Assembly (NCBI GenBank): GCA_021792755.1
Contig: JAJYUA010000015.1
Coordinates: 27,527-91,526, forward strand
Source: Pseudomonadota bacterium
GTDB taxonomy: Bacteria > Pseudomonadota > Gammaproteobacteria > Steroidobacterales > Steroidobacteraceae
Length of the DNA: 64,000 nucleotides
Reading direction: 5' to 3'
Part shown: piece after piece, positions 1 through 8,095 of the stretch
Layout of the letters: every line of letters begins with the position of its first letter
How positions within the stretch are numbered: the stretch's first letter is position 1
Notes under the pieces: generated by a model
Databases searched by the model: none
What the model was told of the DNA's origin: nothing
The model's input: the letters and a program-made list of their open reading frames with translations, nothing else
Made by a program: the position numbers and the translations under genes

Positions 1-724
1 CGTCGGGGAAGATCCACGTGCCCGGAATGACCATGTTGCCCTTCAGGCGAAGGATGGTCTCGTAGATCTGGTTCATCACCGCGAGCGATATGCCGGTGTG
101 CTCGCCTTTTGGCGCCGGCGCCCAGCCCGTGAGCAGGTCCTCGTCGTTGATGAAGAACCCGCGATACTTGAAGCGCGGCGGCGGGAACACTCTCGCGAGC
201 GAGGCCGGCAGGGCGATTCGCCGCCGCCGCGGCGGCGGCAAGCCGGTCCAGTGGTACATCGGGTCGACGCCGAGGTAGTCCTGCGAGAACTGATAGATCG
301 CGTAGATCGTGCCGAGGACATCCGGGCCGGTGAGGACCAGCGCTCGCCCCGCCGGGCTCCAGGCGTCGCGTTCGACGGAGATCGAAAAACTCTCCGGCCG
401 GGTGGCGCCCGCCGGACGCATGCTGCGCGGGATCTCGGCTTCGGTCCCGATCATGAGCGTCACCGGCCCTGCGGCACCGCTCCGCGTGACGATGCGAGGG
501 CTCGTGCCGAAGACCTTGCGCAGATCGTTGCGCAGATCGCTGGCGGCGAGGCGGATAGGCAGGGGCTCGCCGGGGCGCTCGAGGAGCGTGACACGTGAGC
601 TGAGGACCAGCGGTTCGGAGGCGAGGGTCGCCCGCCCGGGGCTGGCGCAGAGCGTAGCGCTGGCCAGCATGGCAGTCAGAAGCAGCCCTCCGGCGCTACC
701 GTAATGGATCGGTTTACGGCTCAT
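1..724 (-). CDS. Glycoside hydrolase family 115 protein (xylan alpha-1,2-glucuronidase-like), 3' end outside window
   Basis: This is the first 241 codons of a secreted hydrolase that runs off the left edge. I translated the minus strand from the ATG at 724, which has GAGGAGG about 7 nt upstream. Residues 1-31 form a signal peptide (hydrophobic GGLLLTAMLASATL, then CASPGRA). An N-terminal alpha/beta domain follows. At residues 188-203 the motif RGFFINDEDLLTGWAP appears, and then YETILRLKGNMVIPGTW; both are typical of the start of the GH115 catalytic barrel. GH115 enzymes remove (4-O-methyl-)glucuronic acid from xylan. The catalytic acids lie beyond the window, so activity cannot be judged. A 12-bp palindrome 70 bp upstream resembles a xylan-regulon operator. 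Family assignment is good; exact substrate is inference. Confidence 0.82.
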   Translation of the reverse strand, partial: MSRKPIHYGSAGGLLLTAMLASATLCASPGRATLASEPLVLSSRVTLLERPGEPLPIRLAASDLRNDLRKVFGTSPRIVTRSGAAGPVTLMIGTEAEIPRSMRPAGATRPESFSISVERDAWSPAGRALVLTGPDVLGTIYAIYQFSQDYLGVDPMYHWTGLPPPRRRRIALPASLARVFPPPRFKYRGFFINDEDLLTGWAPAPKGEHTGISLAVMNQIYETILRLKGNMVIPGTWIFPD

Positions 725-793
725 CGGCACTTGCCTCCTCAGGACGTGTGGATAGATCGCGTACGGCACGTCCTTGCCTGCGCGCCTTCGTAA

Positions 794-805
794 GGTAGCG
801 CTACC
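794..805. promoter_or_regulatory. LacI-family operator-like palindrome (xyl-box-like) upstream of GH115 gene
   Basis: GGTAGCGCTACC is a perfect 12-bp palindrome. Read towards the GH115 gene it is TGGTAGCGCTACC and sits 70 bp before the ATG. It closely resembles the xyl-box TGGTAGCGCTAACA described for xylan-utilisation genes of Xanthomonas, and LacI-family operators in general have this central GCGC form. The position and the adjacent GH115 gene support a role in control of that gene. No regulator gene is visible in the window. Confidence 0.55.
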
Positions 806-874
806 ATATCCGCGCCGGCAAGCACTCGCGCCGCCGCGGGTCCAATCTGCGGCGTGAAGCGGCGTTGCGAGAGG

Positions 875-3800
875 CTAGTGCAATTGGAGCTTGAGCCGGA
901 TGCGGCCGTGCCAGGCTGCGCCCGATGCCTCGCTGGTGAGAAACACCCGGTTGGCGCTGAGGATGCCGTGCGCGAGCAGGGCATCCTGCACCCGCCTCGC
1001 CCGCGCCAGCCCCAGGGCGATAAGCGCCTCGCTCGAGGGGCGCACGGTGGCGCGAAGCTGCTCGCGCAGCCAACGGATCTCGGCCTGTTGCCGCTCGTGC
1101 CGCGCAGTGCGCGCTGCCGGGTGGGGGCCGCCCGCCTTCGGCGCCGCGGCAGCGGCCGGCGCCGAGGGCAGATGCGCCGGATAAACGGGGCGTTTGTCGA
1201 GCTTCGCGCGGTAAAGCGCCGCCAGCAGGCGCCTTTGCTCTTTGAGGCTGAGCGCGCCGATACCGCCCGCCGGCGCGCGGTGAAGACGCGCAAGCGCGAG
1301 CGCATCGATCCGCTCATCCTCCAGCGCGAGCGCGTCTTCGGGGCCGGCAGCGCCGGCGGGAACGTCGACTTGCAGCGCGGGCCGTTCGGCGAGCGCGCGG
1401 GCAAGTGCGCAGAGGCTGGTGCCGGCGCCGTGCGTGAGCGCGGCCGAGCCCGGTGCGAACACGATGTATCGGGCCTGCTGGGCGCCGGCGAACAGCTTGC
1501 CGATGAGATCGAAGGGCGCGAGCGCGGCTTTCTCGAGCAGGTGCCGCAACATCATCCATACGACCGGCCAGATATCGAAGCTGGGGTCATTGAGCGAGCC
1601 GCTCACCGGCAGATCGATGCGGATCACGCCGGCGCGGTTCTTCAGGAGCGCCGTCGCGAGCCGGATGGGCCAGGCCACGCGGTGCTTGCTGCCGCTCGGG
1701 CCGCCCCACTGCAACTGATCGACGACGATGTGATGATCGGCCCTGAGCTCGCGATTGACGATGCGGTAGTGGAATCGCGTGCTGAGCGTGCCCTTGGCGA
1801 TGGCGTAACCGGCATAGAAGTCGGAGTACGGGTCGAAGATGGGCAGCTGGATGTTGTCGAAGGCGACGTGAATGTCGGTGCTGCGGCCGAGGCCGTAGGG
1901 GTTGAATGTTCCTTTGACGCTCACGGGCGAGTATCGGTCGATCACCTGGCCGGCGAGGTCGATGTGTGCGATCGCCGTCCTGGAGGTCGATATATCGTCG
2001 ATCGTGCCGTGCAGGTCATCGATCGGGGCGCGGAAGTGGGGTTTGATGGATTCGTCGGCGAAAGTGATCGTGCCGTTCTCGATGTCGAGGCGCCGCAGCA
2101 GTGCCGCAAACCTCGGCGCTCCCTTGCTGGACGGCGCGGCGTGCGCCGGGGAGGTTGGCGCAGGCGGCGCGCTCGCGTGCGTGCCCGGCGAAGCGAGTGC
2201 GGCGAGATTCAGCGTGCGGTTCGGGAGGATCTCGATGAGGCCGGTCGGCGCGGTGAGCCGCGCCAAGCCGATCACGAGGTGTGCCGGGCGGTACTCGACC
2301 CCGGTCAAAGTCAAGTCGTGCCAGCCGAACAGCCCGGTGTTCGCGGCGCGATCGAGCAGCTGGACGTCGCGGGCATCCATGCGGCCGCTGAGACGGACCA
2401 GCCTGCCCGCCGCGAGCTCGGCAAATGCGTGCACGCCGAGCTCTCCGGAGTGCAGCTTCACCAGCGGGGCGAGCGGCAGGTACGGGGCGAATGTCCTCAG
2501 CGACAGGGGCGCCAGGGAGACCCACAATGCCGCGTTTCGGCTGGCGGGCGTGACGCGGCCGTTCAGCGCCAGATAGGCGCGGCCGACGCTGGCACGCACG
2601 CTGAATGGGACTGCGCGCCCGAGATCATTGCTCAGCGATGCCGCCGTGAGGGAGTGCAGCGTGATCGCAAGACGGACGGCCGGAAAGACCGTTTGGTCCT
2701 CGATCGTCGCCACGGCGTTGGTGAGGGCGAAATGGTCGAGCTCGATTTGCCATCCTGCGCGGTGAGAGCGGGCCGTTCCGCAGACGGAGGGGACCTGCCG
2801 GGGCGTGGGGGACGGCAGCAAGCGCATCAGGCTGATCCGCCCTCTCTTTGAGCGGCGCACGGACACCTTCAGGCCCGCGAGGGCGAGGAACGACACGGCA
2901 AGGCGGCGCTGTCCCTCATCGAGGCTGGCTCCCTTCAGGGCGAGCCGTGCGAGGCGCACGGTCTGGCCCGCAGCAGGACCTGTGCCGGTGAGTGTCACGC
3001 CGCGCAGGGTCAGGGCCGGAAGCGACCCGGAGGCCGGCCTGCCGCTTGCATACCGCAGCTCACCGGAGCTCGCCTCGATGCGGGCGATCCGCAGCGTGCC
3101 GCGAAGGTCCCTGCCGCGAAGGCCGAGGCCGGTCGCGGCAACATCCAGCGCCGATAAGTGGGTGGCGAGACCCCGCGCTCGGTATGCGACGGCATACTGG
3201 GTGCTGAGGCTCATCTCACCGGCGCTCAGCGTCATGGGCAGGCCGGACGGCAGAAATTGCGCGAGCGTGCCGGCCTCGAGCCCGCTGACCGAGACGGTCC
3301 CGTGTGAGGCGAAGGGCGACATCGACACCTGGCCTTGCCAGGCAAGGATCGCTCCATCGCTCTGCGCCTCGAGGACGAACCGTCCGCCCGGGCGGCCCTG
3401 GGTGCGGAACTTGACGAGCCGCAAAGTGATGGGAGCGAGCGTGGTGCGGGCGGCAGGGCTGCGTCCGAGGTCGGTGAGGCTCAGCTTACCCTGGTTGATC
3501 TGAAGATCATCGATACGAAAGACGGGGGTGGGACTGGTGCTATGCCCGGACGGGGCGAGGAGTGCGGCAAGGTTGAGCTTTCCGTCCGGGTCGATCACCA
3601 CGTGAACGGCGGGATGGTCCAGATCGAGCGCCGTGATGTGATAGCTGGACTCCAACGGCGACAGCGGCGAGATCCCGATGAACAATCGGCCAAGCGAGGC
3701 GAGCGGCTGGCCATGATCGCTCAGGCGGATATCGCGAACCGAGACCGTGAAGTGGATGGGATCGACCTCGATCGGTCCCAGGCCGAGAGACAGTCCGGAG

Positions 3801-3952
3801 TGCCGGCCGGCCCATCGGGCGGCCTCGGAGCGGATCAATCGCGGCGCGAGCACGTAGCCGGCCCAGAGGTACGCCAGAAAGATCAGCCCGATCACCGCCG
3901 TGCCAATGAACCACTTGCGTCCCGGCAGCCGGATCGGCGCTCGTGCTTGCAT
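875..3952 (-). CDS. DUF748 / AsmA-like envelope protein
   Basis: The product is 1025 aa with an N-terminal membrane anchor (residues about 14-34, WFIGTAVIGLIFLAYLWAGYV) and a long, beta-rich periplasmic part. The sequence has the repeated short beta-strand texture of AsmA-clan proteins and DUF748 signatures: the segment around FDNIQLPIFDPYSDFYAGYA and, near residues 845-890, FAPGSAALT followed by ALARALAERPALQVDVPAGA. Proteins of this clan are envelope spanning and are thought to affect outer-membrane lipid or protein homeostasis; the exact function of DUF748 members is unknown. It lies 150 bp upstream of the GH115 gene on the same strand and is divergent from the exporter gene at 4194. The family call is firm; the role is not. 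Confidence 0.8.
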   Translation of the reverse strand: MQARAPIRLPGRKWFIGTAVIGLIFLAYLWAGYVLAPRLIRSEAARWAGRHSGLSLGLGPIEVDPIHFTVSVRDIRLSDHGQPLASLGRLFIGISPLSPLESSYHITALDLDHPAVHVVIDPDGKLNLAALLAPSGHSTSPTPVFRIDDLQINQGKLSLTDLGRSPAARTTLAPITLRLVKFRTQGRPGGRFVLEAQSDGAILAWQGQVSMSPFASHGTVSVSGLEAGTLAQFLPSGLPMTLSAGEMSLSTQYAVAYRARGLATHLSALDVAATGLGLRGRDLRGTLRIARIEASSGELRYASGRPASGSLPALTLRGVTLTGTGPAAGQTVRLARLALKGASLDEGQRRLAVSFLALAGLKVSVRRSKRGRISLMRLLPSPTPRQVPSVCGTARSHRAGWQIELDHFALTNAVATIEDQTVFPAVRLAITLHSLTAASLSNDLGRAVPFSVRASVGRAYLALNGRVTPASRNAALWVSLAPLSLRTFAPYLPLAPLVKLHSGELGVHAFAELAAGRLVRLSGRMDARDVQLLDRAANTGLFGWHDLTLTGVEYRPAHLVIGLARLTAPTGLIEILPNRTLNLAALASPGTHASAPPAPTSPAHAAPSSKGAPRFAALLRRLDIENGTITFADESIKPHFRAPIDDLHGTIDDISTSRTAIAHIDLAGQVIDRYSPVSVKGTFNPYGLGRSTDIHVAFDNIQLPIFDPYSDFYAGYAIAKGTLSTRFHYRIVNRELRADHHIVVDQLQWGGPSGSKHRVAWPIRLATALLKNRAGVIRIDLPVSGSLNDPSFDIWPVVWMMLRHLLEKAALAPFDLIGKLFAGAQQARYIVFAPGSAALTHGAGTSLCALARALAERPALQVDVPAGAAGPEDALALEDERIDALALARLHRAPAGGIGALSLKEQRRLLAALYRAKLDKRPVYPAHLPSAPAAAAAPKAGGPHPAARTARHERQQAEIRWLREQLRATVRPSSEALIALGLARARRVQDALLAHGILSANRVFLTSEASGAAWHGRIRLKLQLH

Positions 3953-4193
3953 GCGATTGTGCCCTTGCCCCGCTCGTGGTCGGGCGGCGCGTCCTCGCGA
4001 CCCCGCGCCCCCCGCGTTGCGTATACTGCAAGTTTGGCAATTGTATCATGCGCGACGAACAGACACGGCGAGGGGGCTGCGGCCCTGATGCGGCGCCGAT
4101 CGGCCGCGCCGCGCACGGTGTGCGGCTCGAGGCCTGCCGCAAGCAAGACCGATTGGCCGATGCGGCGGCGCGCAGGGCAGCGGGCGTGCCCGC

Positions 4194-4787
4194 GTGATCG
4201 AGGCATTCCTCGCCAGCCTCTCGACCATCGGAATCGCCGAAATCGGCGATCGCACGCAGGTGCTTGCGCTGGTGCTCGCCGCGCGCCTGCGCCGGCCGTG
4301 GCCGATCCTGGCGGGAGTGTTCTGCGCCGCGCTCGCAAGCAACGTGATCGCGGCGCTCATCGGGGAGCGCATCGGGCATTTCCTCACCCCTGTGCGCCTG
4401 AATGCATTGGTCGGGGCGAGCCTGATCGTGATGGCGCTCTGGGAGCTCAGGAGCGAGGACGTGAACGTGAAGTCCGCCGCGGATTCGCGCGGCAGCGCGT
4501 TCTGGGCTGCATTCGCCAGCATCCTCGTCGCCGAGATAGGCGACAAGACTCAGATCGCCACCGTGGTGCTGGCCGCCGCCTATTCGAGCCTCATTGCGGT
4601 GATCGGCGGTGCCACTGCGGGGATGCTGCTCGCCTGCGCTCCGGCGGTATTTCTCGGCAAGACGCTCTCCGCAAGGGTGCCGCTCAAGGCGATTCACTAT
4701 CTCGCCAGCGCCCTGTTTCTGGTGCTCGGCGTGGTCTTCCTGCTGCGGGCTTACCAGGCGTACCACGTCCCGGCTTTGGCCAGGTGA
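4194..4787 (+). CDS. Gdt1/TMEM165-family (UPF0016) cation exporter
   Basis: This is a 197-aa integral membrane protein with six predicted helices in two repeats. Each repeat carries the family motif E-x-G-D-(K/R)-T: EIGDRT at about residues 16-21 and EIGDKT about 100 residues later. The family exports Mn2+ and/or Ca2+ in exchange for protons; bacterial members (MneA, Mnx) export manganese. The start is a GTG at 4194, chosen because the first helix begins at once and there is no other suitable start nearby. It sits inside a GC-rich inverted repeat (GCGGGC-GT-GCCCGC, just upstream), which could affect initiation. The 241 bp upstream is shared with the divergent DUF748 gene. Metal specificity is inferred from the family. 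Confidence 0.85.
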   Translation: MIEAFLASLSTIGIAEIGDRTQVLALVLAARLRRPWPILAGVFCAALASNVIAALIGERIGHFLTPVRLNALVGASLIVMALWELRSEDVNVKSAADSRGSAFWAAFASILVAEIGDKTQIATVVLAAAYSSLIAVIGGATAGMLLACAPAVFLGKTLSARVPLKAIHYLASALFLVLGVVFLLRAYQAYHVPALAR

Positions 4788-4806
4788 GCGCCGGTCTCAG
4801 AGGCAA

Positions 4807-5490
4807 TCAGGAGTTCGATCGACCGACCGCGAGCGCGAAGTGCACGCTCTGGATCCCCAGCGGGCCGCTGGCTACGACGCTCAGGCCGGCGCCGTCGAGC
4901 AGAGCGAGGATCTCGTGCAATGGCAGGTTGCCGTGGCGATGGCGCAGCTGACGCCTCAACCCCTTCCGCCGCGACTGCTCGGCAAAATCGACCACGAGGA
5001 CGCGACCCCCGGGCTTCACGACCCGGCGCGCCTCGGCGGCAAGCTGCGCGCGCGCTTTCTTCGGCAGGTGATGCAGCATCAGGGTGCTGAGCACGACGTC
5101 GAAGAAGGCGTCGGGGTAGGGTAGCGCCTGGGCGGCAGCCCGCTGAAAGTCCGCCTCGACCCCGAGGCGCCGGGCCTTTTGCCGAGCCCACGAGATCATC
5201 TCCGCGGAAGCATCGACCCCGCAGACGAGCCCCGTGCTGCCTACGGCCTCCTTGGCCATGAGCGCCAACGAACCTGTGCCGCAGCCGATATCGAGGACAG
5301 TCTCGCCGGGACGAGGTCCGGCCAGGTCGAGCAATTGCCCGCGAAACGAGGGCTCGCGCCCGATGAGGGCCAGCTGCACGAAGAGCTCGTAGAGCCGCGG
5401 CCGGTGCAGCAGTACGCCTACGGCGCCCGCGGCGGTGTCGCCGCAGCGCATGGCTTGCGCAAAGGCATCGGCAGGGGCAGCTTCACTCAT
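4807..5490 (-). CDS. Class I SAM-dependent methyltransferase (UbiE-like)
   Basis: The 227-aa protein has a Rossmann methyltransferase core. Motif I is ETVLDIGCGTGSLAL at about residues 63-77, followed by the acidic VCGVDAS that binds the SAM ribose, then FDVVLSTLMLHHLPKK (motif IV/post-IV) and PGGRVLVVDF (motif V). The HHLP sequence is typical of UbiE/COQ5-like enzymes, but a true ubiE is a different length and normally clusters with ubiquinone genes. The methyl acceptor is therefore unknown. The gene converges on the exporter with only 19 bp between stops and is divergent from the TetR gene 146 bp away, so that regulator is a candidate controller. Confidence 0.82.
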   Translation of the reverse strand: MSEAAPADAFAQAMRCGDTAAGAVGVLLHRPRLYELFVQLALIGREPSFRGQLLDLAGPRPGETVLDIGCGTGSLALMAKEAVGSTGLVCGVDASAEMISWARQKARRLGVEADFQRAAAQALPYPDAFFDVVLSTLMLHHLPKKARAQLAAEARRVVKPGGRVLVVDFAEQSRRKGLRRQLRHRHGNLPLHEILALLDGAGLSVVASGPLGIQSVHFALAVGRSNS

Positions 5491-5516
5491 GGTCAGTCAT
5501 CCGGAAATGGACATCT

Positions 5517-5534
5517 GTACGGCAGCGAGCGTAC
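5517..5534. promoter_or_regulatory. Candidate operator: inverted repeat in methyltransferase/TetR divergent region
   Basis: GTACG-N8-CGTAC is an 18-bp interrupted palindrome in the 146-bp gap between the divergent methyltransferase and TetR genes. Its size and position fit a TetR-family operator controlling both genes. Short inverted repeats arise by chance, so confidence is low. Confidence 0.3.
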
Positions 5535-5636
5535 CCTTCCCCTCGCCGGCATCGAAGAACACAGGTCCGCGATGTATCCGCTACCGAACAGCCTGCGGCA
5601 CTTTGTCCGGGTTGTCGCCCCGAGGGGAAGCGGCGC

Positions 5637-6281
5637 GTGAGCGCGCCATCGAACAAGGCCTGCAGTGTCGGGCCCGCAGCCGATCGGCGGGTCCGCCGTA
5701 CGCGCTGCCTGCTGCACGAGGCGCTCTTCGGACTGATCGGCGAGAAGGATTACGATCGCATCTCGGTCAGTGAGATCCTGGAGAGGGCCAACATCGGCCG
5801 CTCGACCTTCTATATGCACTTCCGCGACAAGGACGATTTGTTCGCGAGCGCGATCCAGGAGAAACTCGAGTCCATGCGGGCGGCCGATCCGGCCTCCGGC
5901 AATCCGGTCGGACCGATCCTGGGATTCAGCAGGGCGGTGTTCGAGCACATCGACTCGAACCGCGCGGCGGGCGGCGCACGCATGGGCCGCCGCGGACGCG
6001 CCATTCTGCATGAGCATCTGCGGGCCGTGCTGGCGCGCTGGATCCGGGATGAGATGGCCCGGGCGAGTCGGATTCGGGCACTGACCCCCAGAGGGATTCC
6101 GACGGAGCTGGTGGCGCAGCACGTGGCCTCGACATTCGTGCTGGTGCTCGACTGGTGGGTCGACAGCGACTGTGCCTCATCGCCCGCCGAAGCGGATGCG
6201 CTGTTTCGGGCGCTGGTGCTGCCGGCACTGAGCGCCGCGCGGCTGCCGGTCGCGCAAGTGCATTCTGGCCGCGCCGGATAG
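5637..6281 (+). CDS. TetR/AcrR-family transcriptional regulator
   Basis: The 214-aa protein has an N-terminal TetR DNA-binding domain. Residues about 21-66 read RTRCLLHEAL through ISVSEILERANIGRSTFYMHF and KDDLF, which matches the TetR helix-turn-helix with the recognition helix near residues 51-62. The C-terminal half is the variable ligand-binding and dimerisation domain (TetR_C-like). The GTG start at 5637 is supported by GGGGAAG about 7 nt upstream. The gene is divergent from the SAM methyltransferase, the usual layout for a TetR repressor and its target. The ligand is unknown. Confidence 0.88.
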   Translation: MSAPSNKACSVGPAADRRVRRTRCLLHEALFGLIGEKDYDRISVSEILERANIGRSTFYMHFRDKDDLFASAIQEKLESMRAADPASGNPVGPILGFSRAVFEHIDSNRAAGGARMGRRGRAILHEHLRAVLARWIRDEMARASRIRALTPRGIPTELVAQHVASTFVLVLDWWVDSDCASSPAEADALFRALVLPALSAARLPVAQVHSGRAG

Positions 6282-6341
6282 AAACCGGCATCATGGCGGC
6301 ATGCCGCCCGGTCTGCCGGGCAGGCGGGCGGAGGAACGAGC

Positions 6342-6953
6342 GTGCGCCGGTATCGTAAGATTGGCTTGGCTTTGGCAGTGGCGGCGCTCGGCTGGCCGTG
6401 GGTCCCGGCGGTGCCGAGGGCGCAGGCGGCGACCGCGCTCTCCCCGATGAGTGCCTTGCGCCAGTCCAGTTGGATAGCGGAGGGGAGCGCGCATCCGCGC
6501 CACGTTATCTATGTGTTCATGGATGCCAATTGTCCGTACTGTCATTCGCTGTGGCTCGCGCTGAGGCCGTATTACCGGAAGGGCCTGCAGGTGCGCGACA
6601 TTCTGGTCGGAGTCATCTCAGCGAGCAGCCCGGGCAAGGCTGCGGCCATTTTCGACGCCTCCGATCCATCGGCCGCATTGCGATTGAACGAGCGGCGATG
6701 GGGCCACGGACCTGACCGCCGCGGAGGCATTGCGCCCGTAGCGCATCCCGGCCGCGGGGATTTGAGACGACTCGCATACAACCAAGTGCTGATGGAGGAA
6801 TTCGGCCTGCAGGGAACGCCCGCTTTGGTGTTTGCCGACGGACAAGGCGAGGTATACGCGATCCGGGGGATGCCCGCGAAGGGCGAGCTCCCTGAGATCG
6901 TGCGGACCGCCGTGGTTCCCGGGCACGGTGCGCAAGCGAAAGGTCGAGGCTGA
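6342..6953 (+). CDS. DsbG/DsbC-like periplasmic thioredoxin-fold protein
   Basis: The 203-aa protein has a Sec signal peptide (hydrophobic residues about 7-22, cleavage near AQA-A). It has one thioredoxin fold with the redox motif CPYC at residues 64-67, inside VFMDANCPYCHSLW, and the cis-proline segment GTPALVF near residue 158. DsbG has CPYC, and the sequence after it also fits DsbG. The protein lacks the long N-terminal dimerisation domain of DsbC/DsbG (about 230 aa mature), so it is a short variant. It probably reduces or isomerises protein disulfides in the periplasm. The GTG start is preceded by GGAGGAACGAGC, an excellent ribosome binding site. It is 60 bp downstream of the TetR gene and may be cotranscribed. 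Confidence 0.78.
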   Translation: MRRYRKIGLALAVAALGWPWVPAVPRAQAATALSPMSALRQSSWIAEGSAHPRHVIYVFMDANCPYCHSLWLALRPYYRKGLQVRDILVGVISASSPGKAAAIFDASDPSAALRLNERRWGHGPDRRGGIAPVAHPGRGDLRRLAYNQVLMEEFGLQGTPALVFADGQGEVYAIRGMPAKGELPEIVRTAVVPGHGAQAKGRG

Positions 6954-7090
6954 TCGAGGGGTGAACCGACCGCAAAGCCTTTCACGTGCGATCGGCGCGC
7001 GCGCCCGATGACGGGATGAGATGCGCATTTTCAATTCAATCGCGTGAACTGTAAGGTATGCGGTATCCGCGAGTTCCGGAGGCTCTTGAG

Positions 7091-7963
7091 ATGGCTGATT
7101 CCGAATATGTGCCGCCGAAGGTCTGGACCTGGAACAAGCCGAGCGGCGGACGGTTCGCCAGCATCAATCGCCCGATTGCCGGGCCGACGCACGAGAAGGA
7201 GCTGCCGGTCGGCCGCCATCCGCTGCAGCTTTACTCCCTCGGCACGCCGAACGGGGTCAAGGTCACGATCATGCTGGAGGAGCTGCTCGCGCGCGGGCAC
7301 GCCGGGGCCGAGTACGATGCCTGGCTGATCCGGATCGCGGACGGCGATCAGTTCGGCAGCGGCTTCGTCGCGGTGAATCCCAACTCCAAGATCCCGGCCA
7401 TGGTCGATCGAAGCGGCCCGAAGCCGATCAGGGTGTTCGAGTCCGGCTCGATTCTGGTCTACCTCGCGGAGAAATTCGGCGCTTTCCTGCCGACGCAAGC
7501 CTCGGCACGCGCGGAGTGCTTTTCGTGGCTGTTCTGGCAGGTGGGCAGCGCGCCTTATCTCGGCGGCGGATTTGGCCATTTCTACGTCTACGCGCCGGTG
7601 AAGATCGAATACGCCATCGAGCGGTTCGCCATGGAAGTGAAGCGTCAGCTCGATGTGCTCGACCGCCGTCTGGCGGAGAGCGAGTACGTCGCGGGCCCCG
7701 ACTACACGATCGCGGACATGGCCATTTTCCCCTGGTACGGCGGGCTGGTGAAGGGATGGTCCTACGGCGCGGCCGAGTTCCTGAGCGTGCACGAGTATCG
7801 TCACGTACAGCGCTGGGCTGACCTGCTTCTCGAGCGGCCGGCCGTGCAGCGCGGGCGCATGGTGAATCGGATCGGCGGGGAGCCCTCGAGCCAGCTGCAC
7901 GAGCGCCACGACGCGCGCGATTTCGAAACCAGGACGCAGGACAAGCTCTCGGCCGCGAAGTGA
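7091..7963 (+). CDS. yghU: YghU-type glutathione transferase / disulfide-bond oxidoreductase
   Basis: The 290-aa product aligns along its whole length with E. coli YghU (288 aa), as I recall that sequence: VWTWNKPSGG, INRPIAGPTHEKELPVG, LYSLGTPNGVKVTIMLEEL, NPNSKIPAM, FLGGGFGHFY-like GGGFGHFYVYAPVKIEY, and the C-terminal QLHERHDARDFET. YghU is a Nu-class GST that binds two glutathiones and has disulfide reductase activity. I start at the ATG at 7091, 11 codons inside the longest frame, because GGAGG lies 8 nt upstream and the N-terminus (MADSEYVPPK) then matches YghU. It acts in the cytoplasm. It is a single gene following the DsbG-like gene by 137 bp. Confidence 0.92.
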   Translation: MADSEYVPPKVWTWNKPSGGRFASINRPIAGPTHEKELPVGRHPLQLYSLGTPNGVKVTIMLEELLARGHAGAEYDAWLIRIADGDQFGSGFVAVNPNSKIPAMVDRSGPKPIRVFESGSILVYLAEKFGAFLPTQASARAECFSWLFWQVGSAPYLGGGFGHFYVYAPVKIEYAIERFAMEVKRQLDVLDRRLAESEYVAGPDYTIADMAIFPWYGGLVKGWSYGAAEFLSVHEYRHVQRWADLLLERPAVQRGRMVNRIGGEPSSQLHERHDARDFETRTQDKLSAAK

Positions 7964-8095
7964 ATGACAGCCGATTTGACGTCAGGGGGCGAGCGTGCCG
8001 CGGCCCATCGGCGGCCGCTTGCTCCCGGTCTCGGCTAAGATGCGCCTCGTGCCGCGCCATGTGCAGAAGCCGGCCCGTGATCCCGGCGGCCCTCC

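Noticed and set aside
3953..4193. Possible yybP-ykoY manganese riboswitch before the Gdt1 exporter gene
   Set aside because: The segment GCAAGACCGATTGG (about 4140-4153) resembles the 3' part of the motif, but the conserved GGGGAGTAG and TCAACATAC parts are absent, so it is not supported.
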